A stretch of DNA of 36,750 nucleotides from DASVAL01 sp035649575 (GCA_035649575.1 DASRJH010000271.1:1-36750), one strand, 5' to 3'; shown: positions 1 through 8,499, counted from the first letter of the stretch. Notes: a model not told the origin generated them from the letters alone. Made by a program: numbers and translations.

Positions 1-1
1 G

Positions 2-1030
2 CTGTTCGTCGGCGGCTCGGGCCCGGCGGCCCAGATGTATCGATCGCGCACGGAGGACTGGCAGGCCGCGGGGACCACGTTCGGCGTCGGCCTGTTCTCG
101 CAGACCACGGGGCTGGCCGATGGCCGTGTCCTGTTCACGGGAGGCATCGATCCGACGACGGGCCAGACGACGGCGAACGCCGCGATCTACGACCCGGTCG
201 CGCAGACCACGACGACGCTGACGATGAGCACGCCGCGCGCCGGTCACGGCGCATCGCTGATGGGCAACGGCAGGGTCCTCGTCACGGGCGGTCTCTCGGC
301 GCTCGACCTGCAGAACCCGCTGTCGCTCTTCACGGGGCTCCTCGTCTCGACGGAGATCTTCGACCCCGCGACGAACACCTTCTCCGCGGGCCCCAACATG
401 CTCGAGGCGCGCGGCCTGCACACCTCGACGACGCTGACGAACGGCCAGGTCCTCATCGCGGGTGGCCTGAGCCTGATCCCGATCATCAACATCCCGACGG
501 TCTCGTCGACGGCATACAAGTTCAACCCGGCCACGAGCAGCTTCGGCATTCCCGCGGTCTTCAGCGGTGGGCGCTTCCTGCACTCGGCCGCGCCGCTCAC
601 GGGTGGTCGCGTGTTGCTGGTCGGCGGCCTGTCGATCGACCTCACCCAGTTCCTGATCACGCTCAATCCGCTGGACCTGATCTTCATTACGCGCTCGGAC
701 TGCCAGGTCTACACGCCCGTGATCGGCAGCTTCGGAACGTTCGCCACGGTGAACGGCATGCAGATCGGCCGCGCAGGCGCGACCGTGGCGTCGCTGCCAA
801 ACGGCGGCGCGCTGATCGCGGGGGGCTTGGAGCTCCAGATCAACCCCACGACCCAGACCTTCCAGTTCGTGCCCACCGCGACGGCCGATCTGTTCAGCTC
901 GAGCCCCAATCTGATCACGCCGACTGGCTCGATGGCGGCTGCGCGCGTGTTCCCGCTGTCGGTGAACCTGCCCGACGGCACGGTGATGGTGCTCGGTGGC
1001 GGCGTGCCTGCCGAGATCTATCAGCGCTAG
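2..1030 (+). CDS. Kelch-repeat protein, 5' end outside window
   Basis: The open frame runs from the first bases of the window to a TAG at 1028-1030, so the true start lies upstream. Repeated blades have the form 'GRVLFTGG', 'GRVLVTGG', 'GQVLIAGG', 'GRVLLVGG', 'GGALIAGG' and 'GTVMVLGG', each followed some 20-30 residues later by a pattern such as 'IYDPVAQT' or 'IFDPATNT'. This is the kelch / galactose-oxidase-like beta-propeller signature. At least six blades are visible. There are no catalytic galactose-oxidase residues that I can assign. Such proteins in planctomycetes are usually exported or surface binding proteins, but the signal peptide is outside the window. Function beyond a propeller scaffold is unknown. 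Confidence 0.85.
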   Translation: MFVGGSGPAAQMYRSRTEDWQAAGTTFGVGLFSQTTGLADGRVLFTGGIDPTTGQTTANAAIYDPVAQTTTTLTMSTPRAGHGASLMGNGRVLVTGGLSALDLQNPLSLFTGLLVSTEIFDPATNTFSAGPNMLEARGLHTSTTLTNGQVLIAGGLSLIPIINIPTVSSTAYKFNPATSSFGIPAVFSGGRFLHSAAPLTGGRVLLVGGLSIDLTQFLITLNPLDLIFITRSDCQVYTPVIGSFGTFATVNGMQIGRAGATVASLPNGGALIAGGLELQINPTTQTFQFVPTATADLFSSSPNLITPTGSMAAARVFPLSVNLPDGTVMVLGGGVPAEIYQR

Positions 1031-1069
1031 CCGCGCTGCACGCGCAGCTTGCTGAACGCTGCGGCGCGG
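1031..1069 (+). terminator. Two-part hairpin directly after the kelch gene
   Basis: An outer stem CCGCGC (1031-1036) / GCGCGG (1064-1069) encloses an inner stem CGCAGC (1043-1048) / GCTGCG (1058-1063) with a 9-nt loop. It begins at the base after the stop codon. No T-run follows, so it is either a terminator without U-tract or an mRNA 3'-end stabiliser. Confidence 0.45.
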
Positions 1070-1167
1070 GAAATGACTGTGGCGCAACGCGCAGCCGCCG
1101 CGCTGCGGCCACACGCGGGCCCCGGGAAAGTCCCGTCCAACCTGGGACAACACAGGGACCTCGAGCC

Positions 1168-1797
1168 GTGATAACGTCTGGCCTCAGCGTGGACGTGCAG
1201 TTGCCGAACTCCCCAGTGCCGCTGTTCCCCCTGCCCGGGGTGTTCTTGTTCCCGCACCAGATGCTGCCGCTGCACGTGTTCGAGCCACGCTACCGGCAAT
1301 TGGTGAGCGACCTGCTCGACGGGGCGGGCCGCTTCGTGATCGGCACGCCGGCGGCGTTGGCGCGCGTGGGCGCGCCGACGAGTGACATCCTGCCGGTGGC
1401 CGGCCTCGGCGAGATCCTGCGCCACGAGAAGAGGCCCGACGGCCGCTTCCACATCTGGGTACTCGGGCTCGTGCGCGTGCGCATCCGGGAGGTCCCGAGC
1501 ACGCGGCTCTACCGCCAGGTGCAGTGCGAGCCCTTCGTCGAGATCGAAGCCGGGCAAGCCGAAAGCGTCGATCTCTCGCGACGCCTGCGCGAGGCGACCT
1601 CGGCCCGGCTCAAGGAGCCTCTGCCGCTGCCCGATTCCGCGCCGCCGAGCCTGCTCGCGGATCTGCTGCTGCAGACGCTGGGTGCTCCTCAGTCCGTCAT
1701 CGAGCGTGCGTTCTCCGAACCATCGGTGTCGACGCGAGCACGGCTCGTGCTGCACGCGGCGGCACACGCTCCGAAGCGACCCCCGGCCGGGTCCTGA
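1168..1797 (+). CDS. Lon N-terminal (substrate-binding) domain protein
   Basis: 209 aa. The N-terminal half matches the LON substrate-binding (PUA-like) domain: 'PLFPLPGVFLFPHQMLPLHVFEPRY' is the family's opening signature (residues about 17-41), followed by 'GRFVIGT' and 'GLGEILRHE'. There is no AAA+ ATPase or protease part, so this is the stand-alone type seen in many bacteria, whose role is not firmly known (presumed protein or peptide binding). The start is a GTG at 1168; a GTG seven codons downstream is also possible. No good Shine-Dalgarno is seen. It is transcribed with the genes on either side but separated from the next one by about 190 bases. Confidence 0.85.
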   Translation: MITSGLSVDVQLPNSPVPLFPLPGVFLFPHQMLPLHVFEPRYRQLVSDLLDGAGRFVIGTPAALARVGAPTSDILPVAGLGEILRHEKRPDGRFHIWVLGLVRVRIREVPSTRLYRQVQCEPFVEIEAGQAESVDLSRRLREATSARLKEPLPLPDSAPPSLLADLLLQTLGAPQSVIERAFSEPSVSTRARLVLHAAAHAPKRPPAGS

Positions 1798-1971
1798 GCC
1801 TGCTCGCCCGAACGCTCTGCGCCGTGACTTGTGTGCAGCCGGGCGGCAGTGGTACCCTGCGCGTGCGCATGCCCCCGAACCTAGCTCAGCTCCGTGCGCC
1901 CGGCCTCTGGTCCGGAGAGCTCTCCATCCCCTGAATGCCTGCGCAAGCGGGCGTTGGCCGCTGTGAACCGC

Positions 1972-1977
1972 TACCTT
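1972..1977 (+). promoter_or_regulatory. -10-like hexamer of a possible leaderless transcript
   Basis: TACCTT ends 6 nt before the ATG at 1984, and no Shine-Dalgarno is present. The spacing matches the TANNNT-N6-ATG arrangement of leaderless mRNAs. No convincing -35 is seen. Confidence 0.35.
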
Positions 1978-1983
1978 GGCAAC

Positions 1984-2805
1984 ATGGCCGTCTCCGCTCA
2001 CCACCGGACCGTTGCTCGCGATGTCGTTCAGTTCGTCCAGGAGCGGACTCCGTTGCGACCCCGCGTCGCGATGCTGCTCGGTTCGGGTCACGCCTCGATC
2101 ACGAACCAGCTCAAGGACAAGGTGACCCTGCACGGCGACGACCTGCCCGGCGCCCCGCTGCACTCGCCGCTGCACATCGGCCTGCTCGAGGGTGTCGCGG
2201 TGGCCGTCGCCGATGCCCCGCTCGCGAGCTACGAAGGTCTGTCCGGGGCCGATCTGGCGCTGCCGGTGCGCGTGCTGCGCGCACTCGGCAGCGACCTGCT
2301 GATCCTGACCGCAGGTGCCGCGAGCCTGTCCCAGCAGATCGAGCCGGGGACCATCGCCGTGGTCGAGGACCACATCAACTTCAGCGGCATGCATCCGCTG
2401 GTCGGGCCGAACGACGAACAGGTCGGTCCACGCTTTCCGGACATGAGCGACCCCTACGCGCGCGAGTGGCGCGAAGTGGCGCGCGACGTCGCGATGCGGC
2501 TCGGCATCCCGTGTCTGCCCGGCGTGTTCGCCGCGGTCGCGGGCCCCAGCATGCCGACGCGGGCCGAGTACCGGTTCCTGCGCCTGACCGGAGTGGATCT
2601 GGTCGGCATGTCGCTCGTCCCCGAGGCCATCGCGGCGGTGCACTCGGGCTTCCAGGTGCTGGCTCTCGTCGGCATCACGCAACAGCTGCTCGCGGGCAAG
2701 TCGCCGCAGGTGTCGATCGAGTCGATGATCGACGCGGCCGACCTCGCCGCACCGCGCATGGCCAGCCTGCTCGTCGGCGTGGTCGGAGCCATGGGGGAGC
2801 GATGA
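1984..2805 (+). CDS. Purine nucleoside phosphorylase-family paralogue, active site eroded
   Basis: 273 aa from the ATG at 1984, close to the usual 270-290 aa of trimeric PNP/MTAP enzymes. The fold signatures are clear: 'LLGSGHASI' (about 31-39), 'SYEGLSGADLALPVRV' (82-97), 'DHINFSG' (129-135), 'GPRFPDMSDPY' (148-158), 'AGPS...TRAEYRFLR' and 'VGMSLVPEAIA' (207-217). Aligned by eye to human PNP, several functional residues differ: Arg84 and His86 become Pro79 and Ala81, the base-binding Glu201 becomes Pro191, Asn243 becomes Gln233, and His257 is not histidine. Ser33 and Ser220 equivalents remain. A canonical PNP activity is therefore doubtful. A TACCTT hexamer 6 nt before the ATG fits a leaderless start. 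It overlaps purN by 4 nt (ATGA). Confidence 0.8.
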   Translation: MAVSAHHRTVARDVVQFVQERTPLRPRVAMLLGSGHASITNQLKDKVTLHGDDLPGAPLHSPLHIGLLEGVAVAVADAPLASYEGLSGADLALPVRVLRALGSDLLILTAGAASLSQQIEPGTIAVVEDHINFSGMHPLVGPNDEQVGPRFPDMSDPYAREWREVARDVAMRLGIPCLPGVFAAVAGPSMPTRAEYRFLRLTGVDLVGMSLVPEAIAAVHSGFQVLALVGITQQLLAGKSPQVSIESMIDAADLAAPRMASLLVGVVGAMGER

Positions 2806-3410
2806 CGAAACGCGCCAACCTCCGGCCGCGCCTTGGCGTGCTGCTCAGTGGCGCGGGACGGACGCTGCAGAACCTGCTCGATCGGGCCGGCGACGGGCGC
2901 ATGCGCGCGACGGTGTGCGGCGTGGCGAGCGACCGCGCGGACGCGTTCGGGCTGCAGCGCGCGATGGACCACGGCCTCGAGGCAAAGCACCTCACCGAGC
3001 CGTCGACGACCTGGTCCTGGCTCATGGAACTCGACATCGACCTCGTCGTGCTGGCCGGCTACCTGAAGCTGTTGCCGATCGTGCCCGAGTTCGCCGGACG
3101 CGTGATCAACATCCACCCGGCGCTGTTGCCGAAGTACGGTGGCAAGGGCATGTACGGAGATCGCGTGCACGCAGCGGTGCTCGCGAGCGGGGACCGCGAA
3201 TCGGGCTGCACGGTCCACCTGTGCAACGAGGGCTACGACGACGGTCGCATCCTGCTGCAGGCGCGGGTGCCGGTGCTCGCCAACGACACGGTCACCACGC
3301 TGGCGGCGCGGGTCTTCGCCGCCGAGTGCGAGGCCTATCCCGCGGCGATCGCGATGCGCTGGCAGGAACTCAGCTTCTCCTTCGCCCCGAACAGCTCGGC
3401 GTCACGGTAG
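2802..3410 (+). CDS. purN: Phosphoribosylglycinamide formyltransferase
   Basis: 202 aa. It transfers a formyl group from 10-formyl-THF to GAR in cytosolic purine synthesis. The N-terminal 'VLLSGAGRTLQNLL' (about 13-26) is the phosphate-binding loop region. 'INIHPALLPKYGGKGMYG' (102-119) carries the catalytic Asn103 and His105 (E. coli Asn106/His108), and 'SGCTVH...DDGRIL' (134-151) carries the conserved Asp near residue 146. All three catalytic residues are present. The start ATG overlaps the stop of the PNP-like gene (ATGA), with a G-rich Shine-Dalgarno just upstream, so translation is coupled. It converges on and overlaps the WD40 gene by 9 nt. Confidence 0.93.
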   Translation: MTKRANLRPRLGVLLSGAGRTLQNLLDRAGDGRMRATVCGVASDRADAFGLQRAMDHGLEAKHLTEPSTTWSWLMELDIDLVVLAGYLKLLPIVPEFAGRVINIHPALLPKYGGKGMYGDRVHAAVLASGDRESGCTVHLCNEGYDDGRILLQARVPVLANDTVTTLAARVFAAECEAYPAAIAMRWQELSFSFAPNSSASR

Positions 3411-4193
3411 CGTGAGCACGGCACTGGCCGGGGGCGAAGGGGCCGCTGCAGCGACGGTGCACTCGATCTGGCCCCCGCGCACGGCGAGGTGCGTGATCGC
3501 GCCGCCGAGTCGCTGCCAGGTGTGCAGCAGTCGTCCCGAGCGGTCGTGCAGGCGCACCTTGCCATCGCGGGCGCCCGACGTGAGCCGGCCGTCCGGCGTC
3601 CAGAGCAGGCAGGTCACCGCGGCCGTGTGATCGAGCAGCGCGCGCGGCGTCGCCGCAGTCTCGGGGCTGCCGAGCAGGATCACGCCGTCGTGTCCGCCAC
3701 TGGCCAGCAGCGCGCCATCGGGCGAGAACGCCACCGCGACCGCCGGCCCCGCGTGGCGCCAGCTCGTGGGCTCGGGCTCCAGGTCGGGCAAGTGCAGCAC
3801 GCGAACGACACCGTCGGCGCACGCTGCGGCCGCCTGGTCGGCCGAAGTCGCGAGTGCCACCGCGTAGACGAGATCCTGCGCGAGGTGGGCCCGCGCCGCG
3901 ACGTGTCCGCCGAGATCGAGCAGCGCGACCTCGCCACTCTGCGCGGGTGTGCCGCCGCCGACGAGCAGCAGTGCTGTTCGTTCGCCGTGGGCGGCGCGAC
4001 CCGCGAGCGCAAACGGCCGGAACCCCGGGTCGCAGAGCCACCGCGGCCCCGCCGGCAGCGCCTCGAACACGCCGGCCTGCGAACACTCGAACCGGCGCTC
4101 CCCCACCAGGGCCGTCGCGGTCACGGGCCCGACGTGGGTCGCAGGACGCAGCGCACACGCGGCAAGGCAGGCCGGCAGCCAGGCCCACCTCAT
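3402..4193 (-). CDS. WD40-type beta-propeller lipoprotein
   Basis: 263 aa. A short signal with a possible lipobox 'LAAC' (Cys13) opens the protein. Propeller repeats follow: 'AVAFSPDGALLASGGHDGVI', 'CLLWTPDGRLTSGARDGKV' and weaker copies before them, each with the H..V..L.W.PDG...SG..DG pattern of WD40 blades. At this length it would make only part of a seven-blade propeller unless the diverged N-terminal half contributes blades. The ATG overlaps the TGA of the DUF1501 gene (ATGA), so it is the last gene of that operon. WD40 domains are often found beside DUF1501/DUF1549 proteins in planctomycetes; the precise role is unknown. Confidence 0.75.
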   Translation of the reverse strand: MRWAWLPACLAACALRPATHVGPVTATALVGERRFECSQAGVFEALPAGPRWLCDPGFRPFALAGRAAHGERTALLLVGGGTPAQSGEVALLDLGGHVAARAHLAQDLVYAVALATSADQAAAACADGVVRVLHLPDLEPEPTSWRHAGPAVAVAFSPDGALLASGGHDGVILLGSPETAATPRALLDHTAAVTCLLWTPDGRLTSGARDGKVRLHDRSGRLLHTWQRLGGAITHLAVRGGQIECTVAAAAPSPPASAVLTLP

Positions 4194-5440
4194 GCGCGCA
4201 GCACCTCGGACACCGGTGTTCCCTCCTCCGGAACGAGCCGGACGGGCCGGCCATCGCCGGTGCGCAGCACCAGCTCGGGGTCGATGCCGAGTGCTTGCAC
4301 GAGGGTCGCGAACACCTCGGTGGGCGCGATCGGCCGTTCGCGCGGTTCCTCGCCACGCGCATCGGTCGAGCCGACGACGGCGGGCCGGATGCCGGCCCCG
4401 TAGAGCAGCACGCTCTGCGCGCGCGGCCAGTGGTCGCGGCCGCCGAGCGGATTGAGCCGCGGCGTGCGGCCGAACTCGCTGGCGAGGCACACGAGCACCG
4501 AGTCGTCGAGCTGCCGTTCGCGCAGGTCGTCGAGCAGCGCCGACAGTGCTTCGTCCAGCGCTTGGAGTTTCGGCGGGAAACCGTAGGTCAGCGCCGTCTT
4601 GATCTGCGTGTGGTGGTCCCAGCCCGTGTCGCTGACGAACACCGTGCGGACTCCCGCGGCCACGAGACGCCGCGCCAGCAGGCACGACTGACCCAGGCGG
4701 TGTCGCCCGTAACGCTGTCGCAGCTCGGCCGGCTCCGCCGCGAGGTCGAAAGCGGCCCGCGCCTCGGGGTCCTCGGACAGCCGCTTGCCCATCGCGACGA
4801 AGTGGTCGCGCTGCGCTTCGGCAGCGCCGCGCGGAGCCCCGTCGAGCGCATCGAGCGCCGCGCGCAGCTCGTGCGCGCGTTCGCGTACCCGCTCGGCATC
4901 GGCGGCCAGGTCGCGCACCGCGAAATCGGCGCGGCCCGGATCGCCGCCGACCGCGAACGGCGAGCGGCTGCCCGGCAGGAACCCGGCGCCCGCGTAGTCG
5001 ACGGCGCGCGGGATCGCGACATACGGCGGCAGCACGGCGCCGTCGCCGTGGCCGAGCACGGCGCCGAGCGCCGGATGCACGAGCACGGGCGACGGGCGGT
5101 GGCCCGTCAGCAGCAGATGCGAGCCGCGGTCGTGGTTGCCTTCGCCGTGCGTGACCGAACGCAGCAGCGCACAGCGGTCGAGCCGCGCCGCGAGACCCGG
5201 CAGGTGCGCGGACACGAACACGCCGTCGACGCTGGCGCGCATGCTGGCGAGGTCGCCGCGGATCTCGAGCGAAGCCTCGGGCTTGCAGTCGAAGCTGTCG
5301 AGATGCGACAGGCCGCCATCGAGCCAGACCAGGATCAAGGAGCGCGGTGCCCGCCGCGGCGCGTTCGCGAGCTCGCGCATCAGCAACGGCAGCGTGGCGA
5401 GGCTGCCGAGGAAGCTGCGGCGATCGAGTCCTGGGTTCAT
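4190..5440 (-). CDS. DUF1501 (sulfatase-like fold) exported protein
   Basis: 416 aa. The N-terminus 'LDRRSFLGSLATLPLL' is a twin-arginine-type signal, usual in this family. The DUF1501 core is visible: 'LILVWLDGGLSHLDSFDCKP' (about 35-54), 'SVTHGEGNHDRGSHLLLTGHRP' region (108-129), 'FVSDTGWDHHTQIK' and 'ASEFGRTPRLNPLGGRDHWP'. DUF1501 proteins belong to the alkaline phosphatase/sulfatase superfamily and are abundant in planctomycetes next to DUF1549/DUF1553 proteins; their substrates are not established. It overlaps both neighbours by 4 nt, indicating one translationally coupled operon. Confidence 0.92.
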   Translation of the reverse strand: MNPGLDRRSFLGSLATLPLLMRELANAPRRAPRSLILVWLDGGLSHLDSFDCKPEASLEIRGDLASMRASVDGVFVSAHLPGLAARLDRCALLRSVTHGEGNHDRGSHLLLTGHRPSPVLVHPALGAVLGHGDGAVLPPYVAIPRAVDYAGAGFLPGSRSPFAVGGDPGRADFAVRDLAADAERVRERAHELRAALDALDGAPRGAAEAQRDHFVAMGKRLSEDPEARAAFDLAAEPAELRQRYGRHRLGQSCLLARRLVAAGVRTVFVSDTGWDHHTQIKTALTYGFPPKLQALDEALSALLDDLRERQLDDSVLVCLASEFGRTPRLNPLGGRDHWPRAQSVLLYGAGIRPAVVGSTDARGEEPRERPIAPTEVFATLVQALGIDPELVLRTGDGRPVRLVPEEGTPVSEVLRA

Positions 5441-7422
5441 CGGTGATGCCCGAACTCGCGTCCGGTCAAGAGAGCGTAGGCGAGGTCACGGAACGCAGCG
5501 AGGTCCTGGCCGGCCACCGGCAGGAAGCGCTGCACTTCGTCGTCGCGCGGCGCGCGCGACAACACGAGGCGCCACAGCTCGGCGAGGCGCTCGTGCGGCG
5601 TCGCGCACAGTTCCCAGGTCGCATCGATCGTCGTGCCACCGCCGCGCAGCAGGTCGTGGAGCAGCGGCCCGTTGCGCAGGGCGAGCTCGCGCGCGAGCGG
5701 ACTCGCGGGCAGCGAGCCCTGCACGTCGCGGCCGACGACCGCGGACACGGCGCGCAGGAGCGTGGCTGGCAGCAGCGGCCGCGACGCGCGTGCGGCGAGA
5801 CACGAGGCGGCAGGGCCGTCCGTCGCGGCCGCAGGCGCCGCGTAGGCCTTCGACGTGAGCAGGAAGGTCAACAAGTCGGGCAGCCGGCCGCCGGTGCGAT
5901 GGAACTCGTCGACGAGTGCTTCGAGCAGACCGGCGGCGAGCGGCGGGTTGCCCAGGCGCTGGTCGTCGAGCGGCTCCACGAGGCCGCGGCCGAACAGCAG
6001 CGCGAACACGCGATTGCACGCGTTGTGCGCAAACGCGTCGTGCTGGCCCTCGACCAGGAAGTCGGCCAGCTGCTCGCGGCGGTCCGCGTCGGCCGGGCCG
6101 CGTGCGGCCGACCCTGCGAGCGCGAGGAAGCGCGGCTCCACGCGTTCCCCGCTCTCGGTGTCGAACATGACACCGGCCATCGTGCCGCCGCCTCCGTCCG
6201 GTCGCGGCGCGGCAAAACAGGCGCTGAACGCGACGTGCTCGTTCTGGCGCCAGCGATCCGACGGATGATCATGGCACCGTGCACAACCGATGCGCATGCC
6301 GAGCAGGGCGCGGCCCGCGTAGTCGGCGCGGTCGCGCGCATCGGCCTTTTGGTCGAGCAGCCCGCCCTCGCCGAGCACGACGCGACGCGCGATCACGGGC
6401 ATGCTGTCGCCGCGCGCGACGGCCTGCACGAGCGCATCGCGGCTCCTGGCCGCCGCGGCGGCCGCAGGACCGTCGTCGCCTTCGGGCAGCTCGAGCCAAC
6501 GCGCGAGATGGGCGCCCCAGACCTGCGCGAACTCCTGCCGTCGTACGAGCCGTGCGACGGTCGCCGCCACGTCGGGCCTCTTCGTGAAGGTGTCGAGCTC
6601 CTGCGGCGTCGGCGGCCGGCCCACGAGATCCAGGTAGAGCCGCCGCGCGAGTTGCAGCGCATCGACGGGCGGCAACAGCGTCAGACCCAGCTCGTCGAGG
6701 TGAGCGAGCCAGGCGCGATCGAACGCGTGCGTCGTGTGTCGCAGCAGTGGCTCCGTCGGCCTGGTGCGTGCGAACGGCCGCACGATGTGCGCGAGCGCCG
6801 TCAGGTTGCAATAGCGCGCCATGACCCAGGCCTGCCCCTCGCCGCGCGCCTCGATGCGGCCGTCGTCGTCGACGTCGACCACAGTCGGGTCCGTCGACGA
6901 GAACAGCGCCACGTGGCTCACGTCCTGCACCAGGCCGGCAGTGGCATCACCGGTGCCCGTCGCGAACGTCGCCTCGGCGACCGCGCGCTCACCGCGCAAG
7001 ACCACGCGCAGCGAGTCCAGCCGCTGGGGTTCACCCCGCTGCCAGGGGGCCCCAGCCGCGATCCACGCGCGCAGCAGGTGGTGTGCTTTGCCCTCGCGCG
7101 GCAACCGCCGTCCCCCGCCGTGATCGAGACCGCCGAGTGCCTTCTGCAGCACGAGGCTCTGATCCGGATCACGCAGGTCGATCCTGCGCCCGCCCAACTG
7201 CGTCGTGAGCATCGCGTAGTCGGCTGCCGGATCGCTGCCGAACAGCGACAGCTGCAGACCCGCGCGCCCGGTCGCGCTGCCGTGGCAGTAGGCCGACGAG
7301 CAGCCGTATCGCTGCAGCACGGGCAGCACGTCGTGCGTGAAGTCGAGCGCGCGTGGTGGCTCGACAGGCCAGAGCGCGCTGATCGCGGCGACGAGCAGCA
7401 AGCTGGCCAGCAGATGGTTCAT
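5437..7422 (-). CDS. DUF1549/DUF1553 planctomycete cytochrome-like protein
   Basis: 661 aa with an N-terminal signal segment ('LLASLLLVAAISALW'). An N-terminal cytochrome-like module has a C-X4-CH motif ('CSSAYCHG', near residue 41-47), followed by 'RAGLQLSLFG' and 'LGGRRIDLRDPDQSLVLQKALG', as in the planctomycete PSCyt module. DUF1549 follows ('PPVDALQLARRLYLDLVGRPPT', then 'GCARCHDHPSDRW' with a CXXCH haem site), then DUF1553 towards the C-terminus ('HNACNRVFALLFGRGLVEPLDD', 'LLTSKAYA'). It is exported and probably binds c-type haem. The start ATG sits in the third unit of a 14-bp tandem repeat, 24 nt after the upstream gene. Confidence 0.92.
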   Translation of the reverse strand: MNHLLASLLLVAAISALWPVEPPRALDFTHDVLPVLQRYGCSSAYCHGSATGRAGLQLSLFGSDPAADYAMLTTQLGGRRIDLRDPDQSLVLQKALGGLDHGGGRRLPREGKAHHLLRAWIAAGAPWQRGEPQRLDSLRVVLRGERAVAEATFATGTGDATAGLVQDVSHVALFSSTDPTVVDVDDDGRIEARGEGQAWVMARYCNLTALAHIVRPFARTRPTEPLLRHTTHAFDRAWLAHLDELGLTLLPPVDALQLARRLYLDLVGRPPTPQELDTFTKRPDVAATVARLVRRQEFAQVWGAHLARWLELPEGDDGPAAAAAARSRDALVQAVARGDSMPVIARRVVLGEGGLLDQKADARDRADYAGRALLGMRIGCARCHDHPSDRWRQNEHVAFSACFAAPRPDGGGGTMAGVMFDTESGERVEPRFLALAGSAARGPADADRREQLADFLVEGQHDAFAHNACNRVFALLFGRGLVEPLDDQRLGNPPLAAGLLEALVDEFHRTGGRLPDLLTFLLTSKAYAAPAAATDGPAASCLAARASRPLLPATLLRAVSAVVGRDVQGSLPASPLARELALRNGPLLHDLLRGGGTTIDATWELCATPHERLAELWRLVLSRAPRDDEVQRFLPVAGQDLAAFRDLAYALLTGREFGHHR

Positions 7423-7455
7423 ATCGCCCCGCTCATTTCGCCCTGCTCATTTCGC
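7416..7455 (-). repeat. 14-bp tandem repeat spanning a stop/start junction
   Basis: On the minus strand, units GCGAAATGAGCAGG (7455-7442) and GCGAAATGAGCGGG (7441-7428) are followed by a partial GCGATATGAACC. The first unit contains the last two codons and TGA of the upstream gene; the third contains the ATG of the DUF1549 gene and its G-rich ribosome-binding site. Confidence 0.7.
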
Positions 7456-8499
7456 GCCGTGCTTTTCGACGTAGGCCTTCGCGCGCTTCTTGCTGTCGTC
7501 GTTGCCGTAGCCGAGGCTCAGTTGCAACTTGAACATCTCGACTGACTGCGTGCGTAGTCCCGCATCGGTGCCGACGCGCGTTTCGACCTCCGAGTACACC
7601 GCGTCGAGCTCCGCGGTGTCGGCCGCCAGCTGGATCGCGCGGCGCAGCAAGGCCCTCAGTTCCTCGTCCTCGGGCGGCTTGCCCTCGCGCGGTTTCGCCG
7701 TCGCAGCGCCAGGAGCTCCGGCCGGTGCCGGTGCTGGCTTCGCGTCCGCCCGCATGTCGGTGCGGTTGCGTTGAGCTCGCGCCTCGTTCATCTGTTCGAC
7801 GCGCTGCAGCAGCATCGTGAGCTCGATCGCGAGCGTGCGCAGCTGTTCCGGATCGCGCGTCAGACGCTCCTCGACCAGCGCACGCAGGGCCTTGGCGTCG
7901 GTCGGAATCGCGCCGGTCGCTTCTTCGACGAGAGCGCGCAGGCGGCCGAGGTCGGCGCGGCCCGTGTCCGTGAACGCGACCGAACGGACCACGACGCCGT
8001 CCTTCGCGACGACCAGGGTCAAGGTCGCCTTGCGATGCAACGCGTAGCCGCCGGGGCCGTCGATGCCGTCCGGACTGATCACGATCGGTCGATACATCGA
8101 GAGCGCGTCGGAGCTGCGTTTGACCGCGGCCTCCGCTTCGTTGCGATCGGCGGCGACGCGGATCGTGAACGTCTCGAGCCCGGTCCACGCGAGCTGCACC
8201 GCGAGCCGGTCGAGTCCCGTGATCATCGGCGCCGTGTTGCGCGACAGGTCGTGCACGAACAGCAAGACCCCGGGGCCCTTCTGCAGCCGCTTGCTAGCGT
8301 CGAACTCGGTGCCGGCCAGCGGACCCGACGGCGCGTAGACCGGGCAGGCCGGCAGCGGCGTGCCGGGGCCCGGGCCCGAGACCAGCTCGGGCGGGTCCTG
8401 GGCCGAGGCCGGCCCGGCCATGGCGAACAGCACCAGAGCCCCGACTGCGTTCCGGCTACGGCAGGCGATGGATGGCAACTGCCTCTTGCGCGACGTCAT
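7447..8499 (-). CDS. Secreted redoxin-fold protein without catalytic cysteines
   Basis: 350 aa from the ATG at 8499, which has GGAG 7 nt upstream. Residues 1-34 form a signal peptide ending 'AGPASAQ'. Residues about 65-190 resemble a thioredoxin/redoxin domain ('GVLLFVHDLSRNTAPMITGLDRLA', 'ETFTIRVAADRNEA', 'LTLVVAKDGVVVRSVAFTDTG'), but the position of the CXXC holds no cysteine, so thiol redox activity is unlikely. The second half is charged and helical with a Pro/Ala-rich stretch ('KPAPAPAGAPGAA'). It is the first gene of the cytochrome-like operon, 24 nt upstream of the DUF1549 gene. Function unknown. Confidence 0.75.
   Translation of the reverse strand: MTSRKRQLPSIACRSRNAVGALVLFAMAGPASAQDPPELVSGPGPGTPLPACPVYAPSGPLAGTEFDASKRLQKGPGVLLFVHDLSRNTAPMITGLDRLAVQLAWTGLETFTIRVAADRNEAEAAVKRSSDALSMYRPIVISPDGIDGPGGYALHRKATLTLVVAKDGVVVRSVAFTDTGRADLGRLRALVEEATGAIPTDAKALRALVEERLTRDPEQLRTLAIELTMLLQRVEQMNEARAQRNRTDMRADAKPAPAPAGAPGAATAKPREGKPPEDEELRALLRRAIQLAADTAELDAVYSEVETRVGTDAGLRTQSVEMFKLQLSLGYGNDDSKKRAKAYVEKHGAK

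Noticed and set aside
5347..7545. 732-codon plus-strand open frame antisense to the DUF1549/DUF1553 gene
   Set aside because: No recognisable motif and strongly biased composition; the minus-strand protein matches well-known families throughout.
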